This document shows, piece after piece, positions 62,641-64,000 of a stretch of DNA of 64,000 nt (positions are counted from its first letter, which is position 1; every line of letters starts with the position of its first letter). The notes under the pieces are model-generated. The model was not told the DNA's origin. It ran no database searches and was given only the letters and a program-made list of their open reading frames with translations. The translations under genes and the position numbers were made by a program. Location: the NCBI GenBank assembly GCA_044227095.1, contig JBGAFV010000001.1:3906001-3970000 (forward strand), given 5' to 3'. This DNA is from JACMLD01 sp044227095. GTDB taxonomy: Bacteria > Bacteroidota > Bacteroidia > Chitinophagales > Chitinophagaceae.

Positions 62641-64000
62641 TTATTCAGCCAACAGTATCACCGGAGATTCACCCACATCAAATACAGCAGCATTATTGGA
62701 AATAGTAATTGATTGAACAGTTCCAGATGGATTATTATCACTCAATCGAATGAGATTAATTTTTTGATTGTTAGGCGAATTGAATTTAAAACTAAATTTT
62801 TTTATAAGACTTCCATTGACTGTCGGGCTAAACAAAACATAAGCCTTTTTACCAGGATTGGTTTTGTTTTTTAGCATGTAAATCCAAACCGGGCCAGTTT
62901 CTGTTATGATGGCATCGGGCTGATAATCGCCCAGGGTTTTTATAAAAGTGTTCCAGTAAAACCAAACAGGGTAAACCACATGGTTGGCCGGTCCGCTAAT
63001 CATTCCGCTGGTGGCATATGGCCCCGGCGCATCTTCATAATTGGTGGCCGAACGCATCATGTATTGATTATAGCCATCAAAGCCGGCCATAAACGCAGCC
63101 ATTAAAGAACGAATGCACATAATGCCCTGCGACTGCCCTTCAGAATAACCCGGCAATAGCGGCGTACTTTGCCAGGATTGCTGGCTGCGATCGTACCCGT
63201 TTTCACCCAATATTAAAGGAATGCCGGGCAACAATTTGTTGTGAAATGCCCGCACTTTCGCCAACTTTTCACGCAAATGATCTTCTTCGGGGCTAACCCC
63301 TTTTGTTGGCGGCCTTGTATTATCTGTAGCATTATTGCTATAATGATGGTATTGTACGCCGCCTTCCCATATAAATTTGTGGTCTTTGCGCAACTGTTGG
63401 CACAGAAAATATAAGGTCCGTACACGGTTTGTATCCAATTGTATCATTCCGCTCATCATCAGTTTGCTTGTGCTGTCTGCTGTATGCAGTCCTCGTTTCT
63501 TGCCCAATTTCCCTTCGTGGCCATCATAATCTGCTGAAGAAACGGCAAAGTAATCCACCGGCGACCAGTAATATTTTGTCCAGTTGCCATCTTCTTCATT
63601 GCCATTTTCAAACCTGCTCATTACGCCAAGTCCGCTGAATTTCGGGACATCAGTTACATCTATCTGTGCGGTATCAATTTTAGTTTTACCAAACATAGCC
63701 GCAAGGTTCCAAAAAGTTTTGGCATGCCTTCCATATGATAAAGGATCTTCTGTATCCATACCCGGTTTTGTTACAGGTTTATCTTTTTCATTAAAGCCTT
63801 TATTCTCCAGGTATTTTGGAAGTCCGCGTACACTCATCCATAATTCATTGCCCATTTTTTTAAGACTGTCTGCATAATACCTAATCTGCTGTTCTTTAGG
63901 AAGTTTCCAGTAATTGAGCGATAAATTGTTTTTCGGGTATGCATTAACGGTATCTGCATCAAAATAACTGAGCATCTGGTACAAACGCACCTGGCTAAAC
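62641..64000 (-). CDS. Partial secreted glycosidase-like protein (5' end off window)
   Basis: The frame is open across the window edge, so the N-terminus is missing; at least 452 residues are visible. A TIM-barrel-like part is suggested by strand segments KFIWEGGVQYHHYSNN, PLILGENGYDRSQQSW (a possible catalytic Glu in GENGYD) and AAFMAGFDGYNQYMMRS. A C-terminal beta domain follows (about the last 100 residues, KKAYVLFSPTVNGSLIKK). No GH family can be named from sequence alone. Secretion is inferred only from the type of protein. Confidence 0.65.
   Translation of the reverse strand, partial: FSQVRLYQMLSYFDADTVNAYPKNNLSLNYWKLPKEQQIRYYADSLKKMGNELWMSVRGLPKYLENKGFNEKDKPVTKPGMDTEDPLSYGRHAKTFWNLAAMFGKTKIDTAQIDVTDVPKFSGLGVMSRFENGNEEDGNWTKYYWSPVDYFAVSSADYDGHEGKLGKKRGLHTADSTSKLMMSGMIQLDTNRVRTLYFLCQQLRKDHKFIWEGGVQYHHYSNNATDNTRPPTKGVSPEEDHLREKLAKVRAFHNKLLPGIPLILGENGYDRSQQSWQSTPLLPGYSEGQSQGIMCIRSLMAAFMAGFDGYNQYMMRSATNYEDAPGPYATSGMISGPANHVVYPVWFYWNTFIKTLGDYQPDAIITETGPVWIYMLKNKTNPGKKAYVLFSPTVNGSLIKKFSFKFNSPNNQKINLIRLSDNNPSGTVQSITISNNAAVFDVGESPVILLAE

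Noticed and set aside
1..64000. CRISPR array, tRNA or rRNA genes
   Set aside because: No regularly spaced identical repeats with unique spacers were seen, and no cloverleaf-like or rRNA segments were recognised; the tandem repeats at 14.0 and 43.4 kb have no spacers.

Overview
The window is chromosomal DNA from a low-GC member of Bacteroidota, most likely a Chitinophagaceae-type organism (inference). Supporting signs are a SusC/SusD outer-membrane uptake pair, a BshC bacillithiol gene, a miaB / sigma-54 activator / lptE / acidic repeat protein / secG cluster, Bacteroidota-type -7 promoter elements (TAnnTTTG), AraC and FGGY paralogues in a glycan-type locus, and many short dispersed palindromes between genes. 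No rRNA, tRNA or CRISPR array was recognised, and no transposase or phage gene was seen.

Layout. 1-5.7 kb: a partial small gene, mtaB, a DUF4258-like gene, a PlsC-type acyltransferase and priA. 5.8-14 kb: the threonine operon (thrA-thrB-thrC, minus strand), preceded by what reads as a Thr/Ile-rich leader peptide and an overlapping intrinsic terminator, and divergent from PEP carboxylase, which supplies oxaloacetate for the aspartate family. 14-28.7 kb: lspA, a sorbosone-dehydrogenase-like protein, a DUF4038 glycosidase, a ketoglutarate-semialdehyde-type dehydrogenase, a sterol-desaturase-family hydroxylase, a FAD oxidoreductase, an SMP-30-like propeller, bshC, an unknown protein and a BlaR1/BlaI-type pair. 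28.7-29.7 kb: a gene-free stretch packed with palindromes. 29.7-45.1 kb: a membrane pyrophosphatase with an extra C-terminal tail, an AsmA-like protein, a TrmH-type methylase, two thioredoxin-fold proteins, a YihY-type membrane protein, mltG, secG, a protein with five 25-residue repeats, lptE, a sigma-54 activator and miaB.

45.2-64 kb: an orphan Clp N-domain/TPR protein, then a carbohydrate (probably sugar-acid) locus of FGGY kinase, BASS-family transporter, Tat-signal enolase-superfamily dehydratase, SusD, SusC, AraC regulator and a second FGGY kinase. After it come an outer-membrane barrel gene with a single-base frameshift in a G tract, a Gfo/Idh/MocA oxidoreductase, small membrane proteins, a GIY-YIG protein, a repeat-rich stretch with a dif-like site, and the 3' part of a secreted glycosidase-like gene.

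The strongest items for follow-up are the compact thr attenuator (10.88-10.98 kb), the frameshifted barrel gene (59.07 kb), the dif-like site with nearby inverted repeats (61.9-62.6 kb), the Clp_N-TPR protein, the sugar-acid locus, and several families of dispersed palindromic repeats, some of which have been read into the C-terminal ends of proteins.
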